Assembly (NCBI GenBank): GCA_963775935.1
Contig: CAVZKR010000005.1
Location: 1-64,000, forward strand
Reading direction: 5' to 3'
Length of the DNA stretch: 64,000 nt
From: JBBIPA01 sp963775935
GTDB lineage: Bacteria > Chloroflexota > Dehalococcoidia > GIF9 > UBA5629
Positions within the stretch are counted from its first letter, which is position 1; every line of letters begins with the position of its first letter. Below the pieces are notes generated by a model. It saw only the letters and a program-made list of their open reading frames with translations. It was not told where the DNA came from and did not search any database. Shown here piece by piece: positions 36,898-45,757 of the stretch. The position numbers and the translations under genes were made by a program.

Positions 36898-36991
36898 GTC
36901 ACTATTTTCTCTCTTTTCATACTTTTATCTCCAGACATGATGCCCTCGTTGCCCTAAAAGAAGAGGTGAGCTACAATGCAGGAAGTGTTGT

Positions 36992-37389
36992 TTGTTTCTT
37001 GGGGAGACTGAAGCTGAGGTTAAAAGTTCTGTCTATTGTACACTTAGCTCCACCATTAAGCCTTCCAAAGCTAAAACTAGTCTATCACACCTTTTGACTC
37101 GTTCAAATTCTTACACGCAATTAGCTATTCCATTACACCGCTTGATTGAAGGTTTTGTACTATCCTGCAAGGTAGAAAACAAATCTCCCAAAACAATATC
37201 TTTCTACAAGAATAACCTCGATAAGTTCGTATGGTTCTTAAACAAATTCGGCATTGATACTATTGACGCTACTACCATCAGAAGCTTCTTAGGCTACTTG
37301 AAGGATTGTCCTCACAGATGGGATAGTAAGAATTATCACGCAAATATATATAGGCAGCACATCTTGTTTAGGTTGCCAGTAGATATGAT
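36992..37389 (+). pseudogene. Tyrosine integrase N-terminal fragment
   Basis: LHRLIEGFVLSCKVENKSPKTISFYKNNLDKFVWFLNKFG is the core-binding (SAM-like) domain. The reading leaves integrase homology after KNYHANIYRQH, at the junction with an MFS fragment. Catalytic domain absent. A compatible C-terminal piece lies at 46974-47195. Confidence 0.75.
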
Positions 37390-37542
37390 AACTGGCAATG
37401 AACGCGATTCAAATGGGATAGGCTGGCCGATATCTCTGACAGAAAGAAAATCTTCATACGCGGTGTTATTATTAACATTGTCGCTGTGGCAGTGACAGCG
37501 TTTTTAACCTCAACATATATGCTTATTGCCTTCCAGCTTATA
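37390..37542 (+). pseudogene. MFS transporter gene fragment with internal deletion
   Basis: Almost identical to 49543-49748 inside the intact transporter at 49431, except for a deletion of about 58 bases at ATGGGAT/AGGCTGGCC and scattered changes. Begins AACTGGCAATGAACGCGATT. Too short to function. Confidence 0.85.
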
Positions 37543-37549
37543 TTTTTAA

Positions 37550-38956
37550 TTACTGTGGCAGATGTATTATTTTACCTCTTGCGGCGGATATCAATAAGCA
37601 GCAGAAAGAAGAAATAGCGAAAATCACCAATGCTACCTTGATGCTTTCAACAAATGCCCCATAATATTCTGGTACTATCTGCGCCGTGCCCATATGCAAT
37701 GAAAACAAGAGCATCAGTACCCCCATCCCTAACGTTATACCAACATCCCTTGAAGTTGACTGGAGTGCTGAACCAACCCCGTAATATTTTCTTTCTATTG
37801 AACTCATGATAGCGTTTGTGTTAGGTGATGCGAAAAGGGCTATACCGAAGCCAATCAAAACCTGACTCACAATAAAAGGTAAAAGATCGGTACCTTCGGT
37901 CGCATTAAACAAGAGCAAAATGCCAACCAGTGTTAATGCAATTCCGATCGATGCAAGCATACGTGGCTGCATTCTATCCGAAAGCTTGCCTGCAAATGGT
38001 GAAAAGACTGCCTGCATAACAGGTTGAGCAAGCATCACAAATCCTGCATCCTGCGGACTGAGTCCTCTTATGTACTGCAAATAGAGGCTCAAAATAAAAG
38101 CTACAGGGAATGTTGCACCTTGAAAAAGTAATTGTGAAAGGCCTGAAAACGCAAACATCCTGTTCTGTGCGAGCACGCGTATATTCAACATAGGGCTTTC
38201 AACCCTCAGTTCCCATACGATGAACGCAGATAATGCTACAATCCCTACAACAATAAGTACTATACCGTCCGTTGACGGCAATAAAGAAAATCCGTACATA
38301 AGGAAAAAGAGCGTAGCACCAAATAACAGAGAGCCAATAATATCGTACTTATCTCCTTTAGCTTCAGCCCATTCTCCCCGCACTTTCGCAAATAGTAATG
38401 CTAGAACCGGTAACTGAAGGATGAAACCCAAGTAAAAAATACTTCGCCAGCCGAAATTTTGAGTTAATAATCCGCCAATAGTCGGCCCAATCGACACTCC
38501 CACGTATACTGCGGCTACATTCCAGCCCAGTACTTTGCCCCGCTCATTATGGGGATAAGCAGCACTCAACAATGCTGTCGAGGTGCCCCAAACCATGGCT
38601 AAACTCGCGCCCTGTACTACCCGCAGCAATATAAACATCAGTGAAGAATTAGATAATGTTGAAAGAAGCGTCGACACCGCAAACAAAAGGAGCCCTATTG
38701 TATACATTCTCTTTCTTCCGGTTATATCAGCCAGACGCCCAAGAGGAAGGGTGCAAACTACCAGAGTCAGGTTGAAGGCATAGTTAACCCAGCCCAATTC
38801 AATAGCATTCATGGATAATTCGTTTCCGATTGTTGGGAGTGCAACGGTAACACCACTCAGCAATATCGGACCCGATACTGATGCCAACAATACGGTAATA
38901 AAAATGTATTGTCTTTCTTGGATTTTAGATAGTGCAGTCCGCATTTTTATCAACAT
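37550..38956 (-). CDS. DHA2-type MFS transporter
   Basis: 468 residues, 14 predicted helices. LPLGRLADITGRKRMYTIG is the loop 2-3 motif A; VSIGPTIGGLLTQNFGWRSIF is motif C of drug/H+ antiporters. Imported class: export of drugs or hydrophobic compounds driven by proton gradient. Paralogue of the gene at 49431. Its 3' end faces the transporter fragment at 37390 from the opposite strand. Weak ribosome site at the ATG. Confidence 0.9.
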   Translation of the reverse strand: MLIKMRTALSKIQERQYIFITVLLASVSGPILLSGVTVALPTIGNELSMNAIELGWVNYAFNLTLVVCTLPLGRLADITGRKRMYTIGLLLFAVSTLLSTLSNSSLMFILLRVVQGASLAMVWGTSTALLSAAYPHNERGKVLGWNVAAVYVGVSIGPTIGGLLTQNFGWRSIFYLGFILQLPVLALLFAKVRGEWAEAKGDKYDIIGSLLFGATLFFLMYGFSLLPSTDGIVLIVVGIVALSAFIVWELRVESPMLNIRVLAQNRMFAFSGLSQLLFQGATFPVAFILSLYLQYIRGLSPQDAGFVMLAQPVMQAVFSPFAGKLSDRMQPRMLASIGIALTLVGILLLFNATEGTDLLPFIVSQVLIGFGIALFASPNTNAIMSSIERKYYGVGSALQSTSRDVGITLGMGVLMLLFSLHMGTAQIVPEYYGAFVESIKVALVIFAISSFCCLLISAARGKIIHLPQ

Positions 38957-39159
38957 TGTTTGGAGTTTTGTTTCAGCGATGTACGAAGAAAATATGCTTA
39001 TGAAATTGCTAATGGCATTGTATCATAGCAGGCTTCAGAGTTCTTCCTTTGTCCAGTTGCCTGGTGCTTTCACGTGCTATCCCCAAACAAATACTGCTAT
39101 ATATCGATGACCTGCTAAATACTTATAACATTTCTAGATTATTCCACAAGCATATTCCA

Positions 39160-39360
39160 ATAGGCTTAATCCTTTGCCAAATGCGAGAATTCGCGCATAT
39201 AAATAACAGTACGCTCAAATCCATGAAAATGAAAAGGTGTTGTGAGATTCTACCTTATGAAAAGTACGAAATAAGAGATAGTATTGCCTGGCTATAGGGT
39301 GCGAGGATGCAGTTGAAAGCCATAGGAAGTTTGGGCCAGTGGATAATATTAGGATATAGT
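39160..39360 (+). repeat. Dispersed intergenic repeat, copy A
   Basis: Contains ATAGGCTTAATCCTTTGCC, AAATGCGAGAATT, ATGAAAATGAAAAGGTGTTG, ending CCAGTGGATAATATTAGG. Shares these blocks with copies at 40345, 41868, 47868, 50873, 51890. Confidence 0.7.
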
Positions 39361-39458
39361 TTCTTAATGACTGGCCTAGTCTTTTTGGGAGAGGTCAACC
39401 TAACCAAGACTTTTGAATTAGTCTTTAAAGTGATGGATAATTGAACTAAATAATACAG

Positions 39459-40184
39459 GTGGTAAGAAGCTCTGTAAAAAGAGAGAGTCGGTTAGGCATG
39501 AGCATAGCCAGAGTCACTTTAAGTTTATTATTGGGAGTCATCCTCGTTTTGCTGGGTTTTGTTCTTGAGACAGCCCCTGCTTTAGCAGAGTGGGCAGAAC
39601 CAAATACCGAAGATGCTCCAGCCATACTGGGATTGTTTGTTGTTGTTACCATACTAACCTTGGGTTTCATCGGAATTTTGTATTCAGTTGGGATACTCAA
39701 ACATAACGGTGGTTCAATCTCTCCACTCATTCAGGTAAAACCAGGAACTAAACAGTCAGCTTCTATCCCTCAGGTTAAGCCTTTATCTAAGAAAATTGGC
39801 AAGGTTGACCTGTCACAAGGCTCGCTTGTGGTAGGCTTATTACCAGATTATGAACCTACCCCGTTGTTCAAGCGAGGAAGCAGGTTACCTTTAAGCCGCA
39901 AGATGCTATTCACCACTACGACGGAAAATCAAATGAAAATGGATGTTCACTTCTTGTTATCGACAACTGATAATTATCGTTCGGGAATACCGTTAGCCAC
40001 ACCGGTGCTCTCCAACATAGAGCCAGCACCAAAAGGTATACCACAAATTGAAGTCACAGTATCTATTGACCAGAGCGGTGACGTCTACGTTTCAGCAATA
40101 GACAAGAGGACAGCACAACTCATTGAGCACGAAACGTATTTTTCGGTGAGCGAACATTCAGGTCAGACAAAACTTGACTTATAA
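39459..40184 (+). CDS. Membrane-anchored isolated Hsp70 substrate-binding domain
   Basis: 241 residues (GTG 39459; ATG 39498 also possible). Two N-terminal helices (LSLLLGVILVLLGFVLE, ILGLFVVVTILTLGFIGIL), a linker, then residues about 119-235 matching the DnaK beta-sandwich domain: PLFKRGSRLPLSRKMLFTTT, SNIEPAPKGIPQIEVTVSID, GDVYVSAIDKRT. In DnaK this domain holds unfolded peptide. The ATPase domain and alpha lid are absent. It may capture peptides or mediate protein contacts at the membrane. A novel architecture as far as I know. Confidence 0.75.
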   Translation: MVRSSVKRESRLGMSIARVTLSLLLGVILVLLGFVLETAPALAEWAEPNTEDAPAILGLFVVVTILTLGFIGILYSVGILKHNGGSISPLIQVKPGTKQSASIPQVKPLSKKIGKVDLSQGSLVVGLLPDYEPTPLFKRGSRLPLSRKMLFTTTTENQMKMDVHFLLSTTDNYRSGIPLATPVLSNIEPAPKGIPQIEVTVSIDQSGDVYVSAIDKRTAQLIEHETYFSVSEHSGQTKLDL

Positions 40185-40344
40185 AGTGGCATAGATTAAC
40201 GCTATATGAAAAGAAGGTTTTAGTAATTCGGCTCAGTCGTGTCTCTAATAATTATTATGCTGGTTTCACCAGTATTGGGATTTGATGATGTGTTTAAGAG
40301 ACATGTGCTGGCTAGTCCGGTGGATAGATTGGCTAAATAAATAG

Positions 40345-40545
40345 GCTATTTGTTTACCAAATGCGAGAATCCCGCGATAAAAATAGCTGCACGCTCAAAT
40401 CTATGAAAATGAAAAAGTGTTGTGAGATTCTACCTTATGAAAAGGGAGAAATAAGACATAGTATTGCCGGGCTGTGAGATGCTACGATGCAATAGTGAGC
40501 CATAAAAGGTTGGGGCCAGTGGATAATCGGGGTGTAACTATTATG
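40345..40545 (+). repeat. Dispersed intergenic repeat, copy B
   Basis: TTGTTTACCAAATGCGAGAA, GATTCTACCTTATGAAAAGG, CATAGTATTGCCGGGCTG, ending GGGGCCAGTGGATAAT. Closely follows copy A's block order. Confidence 0.7.
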
Positions 40546-40550
40546 ATAAT

Positions 40551-40580
40551 AGGAAGAGAGCCATTCTTGGCTCTCTTCCT
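40551..40580. terminator. 13-bp perfect hairpin between convergent units
   Basis: AGGAAGAGAGCCA (40551-40563), loop TTCT, TGGCTCTCTTCCT (40568-40580). No long T-run; sits at the 3' end of the minus-strand exported-protein gene. Confidence 0.55.
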
Positions 40581-40608
40581 TAACCTATTAGACTACGCTA
40601 ACAATTTG

Positions 40609-41475
40609 CTATCTCAAGGTGATCAAGAATGGTACTATGGTCTGCTTCGTAAGCCCTTCGGTAATGGAGATATTATATGTGCCGGGTTGTAATCCTGTTG
40701 TTTGCCAATTGAACTGCCAGGTCATGGTCAGTGAATCATATCGCATACCGCTTAGCCCAGGGTCATTTATTGGCTCGACGAGAGTACCTGAAACATCCGC
40801 GCTGACACGGACTATACTAATGGATGGGTTTGCGTTTGCGCTATCAACCACATTTGTACAATCAGTATACTGCCATTTCAAAGGTATGCTGCTGCCGATT
40901 TTATATGCTTTGGCTGCCGAATACGGGGGCAGCAATCCATTATAACCACAATATGCTGGCTGGAACTTGTAAATTTTGACAGTAAGAGAACCGGAGTTAT
41001 TTTGGGCGTATATGTCATATATCTTGAATGCGATTTTGCTTCCAGTTCCGGTGTAATCGAGGGTGTAGACATGTAATGAATTAAAGTCACCCCAGTCTAT
41101 ATCTCTGTTCCCATCTATCGTCAAGTCCATCAGTCCTGGTTCATACGATAAATAATTATTTATTGTCTTTGTCCATGTACCTGATGGTGTCTGCGAATCA
41201 TCTTGCGACCACTCTGCATCACATTCTATGTCTTGTGCAGAATTGCCACCGGCGTAAACTGTACCGCTAGCTTCGATTTTATACTGGCCACCATTAACCG
41301 TGGTGATATTTGATAATACCACAGGTCCATCACTAGAAGTATTGTATGCCGGCACACTAACTGTATCTACAAGAGTATATCCTGGTGGTACCGCAGCAGA
41401 CACCGGCGTAGCCAATGGTACTGACAGACCTACCAACATAGCTACCATAGCTAATATATATAGAATTTTTTTCAT
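40609..41475 (-). CDS. Secreted protein with PxKF-like domain
   Basis: 288 residues: Sec signal peptide (KKILYILAMVAMLVGLSVPL, cleavage after VSA). The middle is a beta-rich domain (GGQYKIEASGTVYAGGNSAQ). The C-terminal third, GLLPPYSAAKAYKIGSSIPLKW, resembles the PxKF/PxKW module of surface proteins. Likely extracellular. Preceded by a structured leader RNA with terminator (41603-41690) and a promoter further up. Confidence 0.75.
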   Translation of the reverse strand: MKKILYILAMVAMLVGLSVPLATPVSAAVPPGYTLVDTVSVPAYNTSSDGPVVLSNITTVNGGQYKIEASGTVYAGGNSAQDIECDAEWSQDDSQTPSGTWTKTINNYLSYEPGLMDLTIDGNRDIDWGDFNSLHVYTLDYTGTGSKIAFKIYDIYAQNNSGSLTVKIYKFQPAYCGYNGLLPPYSAAKAYKIGSSIPLKWQYTDCTNVVDSANANPSISIVRVSADVSGTLVEPINDPGLSGMRYDSLTMTWQFNWQTTGLQPGTYNISITEGLTKQTIVPFLITLR

Positions 41476-41602
41476 TTTTCACCCCTTCATTATGTTTTAT
41501 TTTGCTATTTTCAGCAGACCGACTTACCCCTCGACCTAGAGCAACTTGGACTGTTTATTTCTCGTAATATATTACTTCCAGAGGAAGCCTTTTTACCCAA
41601 AT

Positions 41603-41690
41603 AAAAACCGACCAATAAGGCCGGTTTCACTATTGACTCTCCATCACCCAAGTGACCATTTACGGGTGATGTTTCAGCGTCTCCCCTAGG
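41603..41690 (-). ncRNA. Duplicated structured leader RNA, copy 1, with attenuator-type terminator
   Basis: Minus-strand order: AGGGGAGACGCTGAA, variable stem GGGTGATG/CATCACCC read as CATCACCC..GGGTGATG in RNA (14-base loop with GGTCACTT), GAGAGTCAATAGTGAAA, then ACCGGCC-loop-GGTCGGT and TTTTT (to 41603). The gene starts 128 bases further on. -35-like TTGACA is at 41740-41735. Compared with copy 2 the variable stem keeps pairing through four compensatory changes. I cannot match it to a known riboswitch. Confidence 0.75.
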
Positions 41691-41749
41691 ATTATTCAGT
41701 TATGACCATCATAATTACATGAAAGACCGCAGCTTGTCAATGTACGTAC

Positions 41750-41890
41750 CACTAAACCTCACTTTAACTAACCAATCTTAACTACGAGGTTAAGCTAAAG
41801 CCAGTCACCCTAACCTATTGCGCCACCTTTAGATTCTAATTTGTCGAAGTACAAGCTATCTGCTATAGGCTTAATCGTTTGCCAAATGCA
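41750..41890 (-). repeat. 140-bp direct repeat upstream of the leader, copy 1
   Basis: Nearly identical to 43749-43890 (block CCAATCTTAACTACGAGGTT, block GCGCCACCTTTAGATTCTAA). It continues into the dispersed intergenic repeat (TAGGCTTAATCGTTTGCC) up to about 42000. Confidence 0.85.
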
Positions 41891-42001
41891 AGCATCTAGG
41901 CATTAGGTTAAGGGTATGCCTAAAGGGATGAAAAATGAAAGGGGCTGTTAGATTGTCCTTTAATATAAAGGAGATTTTGAGGATGCGGTGAAAAGTAACA
42001 T

Positions 42002-42031
42002 AATGTGGCGTCTGAATTCAGACGCCACATT
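42002..42031. terminator. Perfect 30-bp palindrome after the beta-helix gene
   Basis: 15-base arms around GAATTC (AATGTGGCGTCTGAA and its complement). It is 113 bases past the stop of the minus-strand gene at 42144; no T-run, so termination is a guess. Confidence 0.5.
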
Positions 42032-42143
42032 CGTTGCCTGTCACTTGTACTCCAAACCTCACGAGTCAGCTAACTAGACCCGGTGGGCTGCTTGAGCTAC
42101 CTTCATTATGTTGGTAGAAATTGGCAGTTCCAGCAGTGCCGCT

Positions 42144-43322
42144 TCAAGTAGTGATGTCGTATATATCAGGGTAAGTATTGCCAGACAAACTGTTTTTAAT
42201 TATTGAATTATTCACCGGTGGGATAGGCTCATCGGGAGGGATAAAAGGAGGCCAACCGACATATATTCCATTGCTCATGTTGTTAGTAATGTCATTACCT
42301 TGGACTTTGTTGTTATCAGCTCCAGAGACAATAGCAATGCCGTTCCCGTCATTCCCATTTACTGCATTATTATTAATGGAGTTACCATCTGAATTAGAAA
42401 TGGCAATACCATTGCGTCCGTTACTATTGCTGTGATTTTTGTTAACTGTGTTGTTATCTGCTCCCTCAGTCAGAACAATGCCATTCTGAGTGTTTTCAGT
42501 CAGAGTGTTATCTAGCAGTGAATTACCGGAAGATTCCCGAACGGTTATTCCGTTCAGATTATTGGCGCAAGTATTGCCTTTAACCATATTGTTGTGAGAA
42601 GCTACGGGAGGAAGTGGAGCCCCAGCGGCATGCAGAGAGATACCGCTACTCGAATGTCCAGTCACAGTATTGCCCATTATAGAATTGCCATCAGAACCAG
42701 CAACGCTAATTCCCGCCAGACTGTTGTTGGTGATGATGGTGTTCTTTATTGTATTATTATCAGAGGAATTGCTTACCATGATTCCAACGAATGGAAGCGC
42801 ACCTGGGCCGTTGTTTGTAATGGTACAGTCTTTAACCACGTTATTATTAGAGTCATTCCAAAGAGAAATGCCATTCCCCGTATTGCTGGTAACGGTTATA
42901 TTTTGAATTGTGTTTTGGTTAGACCCCGTAAGACCAACACCGAATGAAAAGCCTCGAATTGTACCATTCTTTACAGTTACGCCGGAATGTCCCACAATTT
43001 GAACTCCCCACTCAGCTGGAACTGTTTTGTCAGGGTTAGCCGGAGGGTATCTTCCGGTGATTGTGTGACCGTTTAAGTTAACAGTGATATTATTTGCTCC
43101 AATGATAAATCCTGTGCCAAGGAAAATCATGTCGGAGGTGAGAGTGAAGTTTTCGGTCAACTCTATTTCACCCTGCGCATATGCTATTTGAGCAGGAATC
43201 ATCGGCGAGACCATTAGAGCCATAGCTAGCAATAATGCCACTACTGTGCTACGAACAATATTGAATAGCAAACTACGGTTTCTCTTGTTCATTATTATTG
43301 GTTGTTTTAACATCTTTTCCAC
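42144..43322 (-). CDS. Secreted NosD-like parallel beta-helix protein
   Basis: 392 residues, GTG start nine bases after AGGAGG. Signal peptide (VVALLLAMALMVSPMIPAQIAYA). Then about a dozen right-handed beta-helix coils with the N-x-I/V pattern (GNTVTGHSSSGISLHAAG, NNTIKNTIITNNSLAGISV). Carbohydrate-binding or -modifying surface proteins use this fold; no catalytic site is evident. Controlled by leader copy 2, 288 bases upstream. Confidence 0.88.
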   Translation of the reverse strand: MEKMLKQPIIMNKRNRSLLFNIVRSTVVALLLAMALMVSPMIPAQIAYAQGEIELTENFTLTSDMIFLGTGFIIGANNITVNLNGHTITGRYPPANPDKTVPAEWGVQIVGHSGVTVKNGTIRGFSFGVGLTGSNQNTIQNITVTSNTGNGISLWNDSNNNVVKDCTITNNGPGALPFVGIMVSNSSDNNTIKNTIITNNSLAGISVAGSDGNSIMGNTVTGHSSSGISLHAAGAPLPPVASHNNMVKGNTCANNLNGITVRESSGNSLLDNTLTENTQNGIVLTEGADNNTVNKNHSNSNGRNGIAISNSDGNSINNNAVNGNDGNGIAIVSGADNNKVQGNDITNNMSNGIYVGWPPFIPPDEPIPPVNNSIIKNSLSGNTYPDIYDITT

Positions 43323-43609
43323 TTTAAGATTCCTCCTTTCTAATAAAATCAGTTCACTGGATTTAGCCTGATTTACCGTTTCGCAAATTAGTTTTACTTT
43401 CAGAAAGCATCACCTCCTTTCAAAAAATTATTGTTAGATATAAATCGCCATAATGTACAATTCTGTGGTAGAAATTAATCCTACATGGAATGGGATGCTC
43501 CCAAAATGTATAATCATCGCAGGCCGGTCATTTCCCACCTCTCATCATTTCCTCGCGGCAAAGTCTGGCTTTTCAAAAACCCAAATACATCAACCCCCCT
43601 TGAAAATAT

Positions 43610-43697
43610 AAAAACCGACCTCTTCAGGCCGGTTTCACTATTGACTCCCTACTATCCAAGTGCCCAAATCCAGATAGTACTTCAACGTCCCCTACGA
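43610..43697 (-). ncRNA. Duplicated structured leader RNA, copy 2, with attenuator-type terminator
   Basis: Same order as copy 1: AGGGGACGTTGAA, variable stem TACTATC with GATAGTA (43679-43673 and 43656-43650), conserved loop GGGCACTTGG, GGGAGTCAATAGTGAAA, ACCGGCC/GGTCGGT hairpin and TTTTT. Single-stranded segments are conserved while the stem changes by compensation, the signature of a functional RNA. Lies between its promoter and the beta-helix gene. Confidence 0.75.
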
Positions 43698-43716
43698 ATA
43701 TTCTATTATGTAAATA

Positions 43717-43745
43717 ATAGTACTTGGTTATTTACTACCAGTCAA
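43717..43745 (-). promoter_or_regulatory. Promoter of leader copy 2
   Basis: Minus strand: TTGACT (43745-43740), 17-base spacer, TACTAT (43722-43717). Transcription would start about 15 bases before the conserved leader. Confidence 0.7.
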
Positions 43746-43748
43746 GAC

Positions 43749-43890
43749 CACCAAACCTCACTTTAACTCACCAATCTTAACTACGAGGTTAAGCTAAAGC
43801 CAGTCACCCTAACCTATTGCGCCACCTTTAGATTCTAATTTGTCGAAGTACAAGCTATTTGCTATAGGCTTAATCGTTTGCCAAATGCAA
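43749..43890 (-). repeat. 140-bp direct repeat upstream of the leader, copy 2
   Basis: Partner of 41750-41890, only a few differences. The two copies flank the beta-helix gene and could recombine to delete it. Confidence 0.85.
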
Positions 43891-43940
43891 TGATATAGTG
43901 CATTAAAACTTGTCGAATATGCCATAGCACTATGTGTTTC

Positions 43941-44252
43941 TCAACTCCCTAGAGGTTTGCCTGTAATTAGATAATAAATCAAGGATACAATCAAGGACAA
44001 TATAGGCAGGCACAGAACTGCAATTAGGATTGCTAAAACTACTAACTTCCATCCATGTAGTCTCTTTCTACGAATTATCCCGATAAGACAAATTACAAGT
44101 CCAATACATAGGATGAGTACTCCTGGCAAGTCTGAGTCTATTCCCCAGAGTCCATATAGGAGAGGGGTAAGAAGGAAAGCAATGACACCAATCCCCATTA
44201 CGATGAAGGAAGCTGTTATTAATTTGCCAAATCTCTCTACTAATCTCTTCAT
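43941..44252 (-). CDS. Small membrane protein, three helices
   Basis: 103 residues: helices at about 12-35, 43-60 and 68-92, with a basic loop IIRRKRLHGWK. No family recognised. No strong ribosome site (GCAAGGATG just before the ATG). Confidence 0.55.
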   Translation of the reverse strand: MKRLVERFGKLITASFIVMGIGVIAFLLTPLLYGLWGIDSDLPGVLILCIGLVICLIGIIRRKRLHGWKLVVLAILIAVLCLPILSLIVSLIYYLITGKPLGS

Positions 44253-44299
44253 CCTTGCTAAACCCCTAAATCATTTTCAGCTGACTTTCTTTGTTCAAG

Positions 44300-44600
44300 T
44301 TCTTTTATATGCAAATTTTGACCTGCCTCCAATATTTATACCACCTCTTAAGTAAGTTCACAAGCACCATAGCCTCAGGAGAAAGTAAGTGCATCCACAC
44401 TTAGTAAACCTCAAATTTTGCCACACGTATTGCCTAATATCCGTTGCTCAAGTTTTTCTAACTTTTCCATGCTCCCGGCTTCTGATAATATAGCTATTTG
44501 TTGCTACAATGCGGAAATCTCGCTATCTAATAACTGGTACACTCAATCTGATGAAAACTGAAAAGTCTGAGCAGATTTATCCGTATCATACAAGGGAATC
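44300..44600 (+). repeat. Dispersed intergenic repeat, diverged copy
   Basis: TTTGACCTGCCTCCAA, ATACCACCTCTTAAG, CATAGCCTCAG, CGTTGCTCAAGTTTTTCTAA and TGCTACAATGCGG recur in the same order at 52334-52600. Fills the gap between two genes. Confidence 0.6.
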
Positions 44601-44640
44601 TGAGAAGGCCAGGCCATGTATTATTTAACTATATTTATGC

Positions 44641-45054
44641 TTAATGAAAAGCAACGACAAGATCAGCCGTATCGTAATAATGTACACTTCTTGTAATTTT
44701 GCCATTTCGAAATGAGAAGAGCATCACCCAATCATGCTCGTATTTAGTTCCTGTCGCCCTAACCGTACCGCGATTCATACCCTCAACGGCTACTTGTTCC
44801 CCATCAGTAATGACCCTCGTTATATTCATAGCTTCAGTCTGCATTTTAGCCCCGAGTTCACTATAAAATTCGGCAACCTCTGCTTTTCCATGTCTTACTT
44901 TCGACCATGTTATCTCAGGTAGTGCATTTCTTGTTACTGGCGACTGAAATTCTATGCTATCGTCGAATAGATTTAATGCTGACTTTATATCTCCGCGTCC
45001 AAATGCTGCAAAAAGTTCTTTTACTACATTTGAATTGTCTTGTTCAACGGTCAT
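44641..45054 (-). CDS. SnoaL-like / NTF2-fold protein
   Basis: 137 residues. NSNVVKELFAAFGRGDIKSAL, FYSELGAKMQTEAM, EHDWVMLFSFRNGKITRSVHYYD: the cone-shaped SnoaL-like fold. Such proteins are small isomerases/hydrolases or ligand binders. Substrate unknown. CAGGGGGTGG precedes the start. Confidence 0.82.
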   Translation of the reverse strand: MTVEQDNSNVVKELFAAFGRGDIKSALNLFDDSIEFQSPVTRNALPEITWSKVRHGKAEVAEFYSELGAKMQTEAMNITRVITDGEQVAVEGMNRGTVRATGTKYEHDWVMLFSFRNGKITRSVHYYDTADLVVAFH

Positions 45055-45165
45055 AATTCCACCCCCTGTTACCTAGTTTAATACTGCAATAAAGGTATAT
45101 GCAATACTATAATTACACTTGCCAAGCGCCATATAGCTTTATTCAGTCCGTCTGACTAATAATAC

Positions 45166-45702
45166 TTATTTATAACCGTATTGTTTAAACAAATCATGGA
45201 TTGGCCATTCAGTTGCTTCTTGTCTCGCTTGCCAAAGTGCCCTATCTACTTCAAGGAGAAAGGTATCCTGATCTTTCGGCCTTGAGTTAAACATTAATCC
45301 CCAGACATATCTGTCTGCAGTACGGACCAGGATAGTACTAGTTCCTGAAAGTGAGCCCGTATGCCACCAATTTGCATCGTCTTTTTGTGGGCGTACATTT
45401 AAACCCATACCATAATAATAATCTGCCCCTGCCCACAGAGGCGAGTAGGGGCGAGAAACCATAAGTCGAACCGTCTCAGGCTTAAGCACTGTATTGGGCT
45501 TACCGCTATCCAGTACGGATAGAAAACGTACCAGATCAATTGAAGAGGCTATCCAACCACCGTGGCTATCCATTGCTTCAAGATAGAAACCACCATACGG
45601 CTCCTGTACACTACCTGAGTCCCCCGGAAATACTGATTTTACTGGGGGCGCATCAGGATTGGAGTGAACCCCTGAAACTGGACAGTTTTTGGTGAGGGTC
45701 AT
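45166..45702 (-). pseudogene. Serine beta-lactamase-family C-terminal fragment
   Basis: 178 residues matching only the last part of class C beta-lactamase-like hydrolases: HGGWIASSIDLVRFLSVLDSG and WWHTGSLSGTSTILVRTAD (the H-T-G box). The N-terminal S-x-x-K and Y-x-N boxes are missing. Probably a truncated remnant, unless the fragment is used otherwise. Confidence 0.7.
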
Positions 45703-45757
45703 AACACAACTGTTGTTTAACAGTAACCACTATAATCAATATATCTTGGAAAATACC

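Noticed and set aside
41603..41690. c-di-GMP class I or II riboswitch
   Set aside because: The AGGGCAAACC core and receptor of class I and the class II core are absent.
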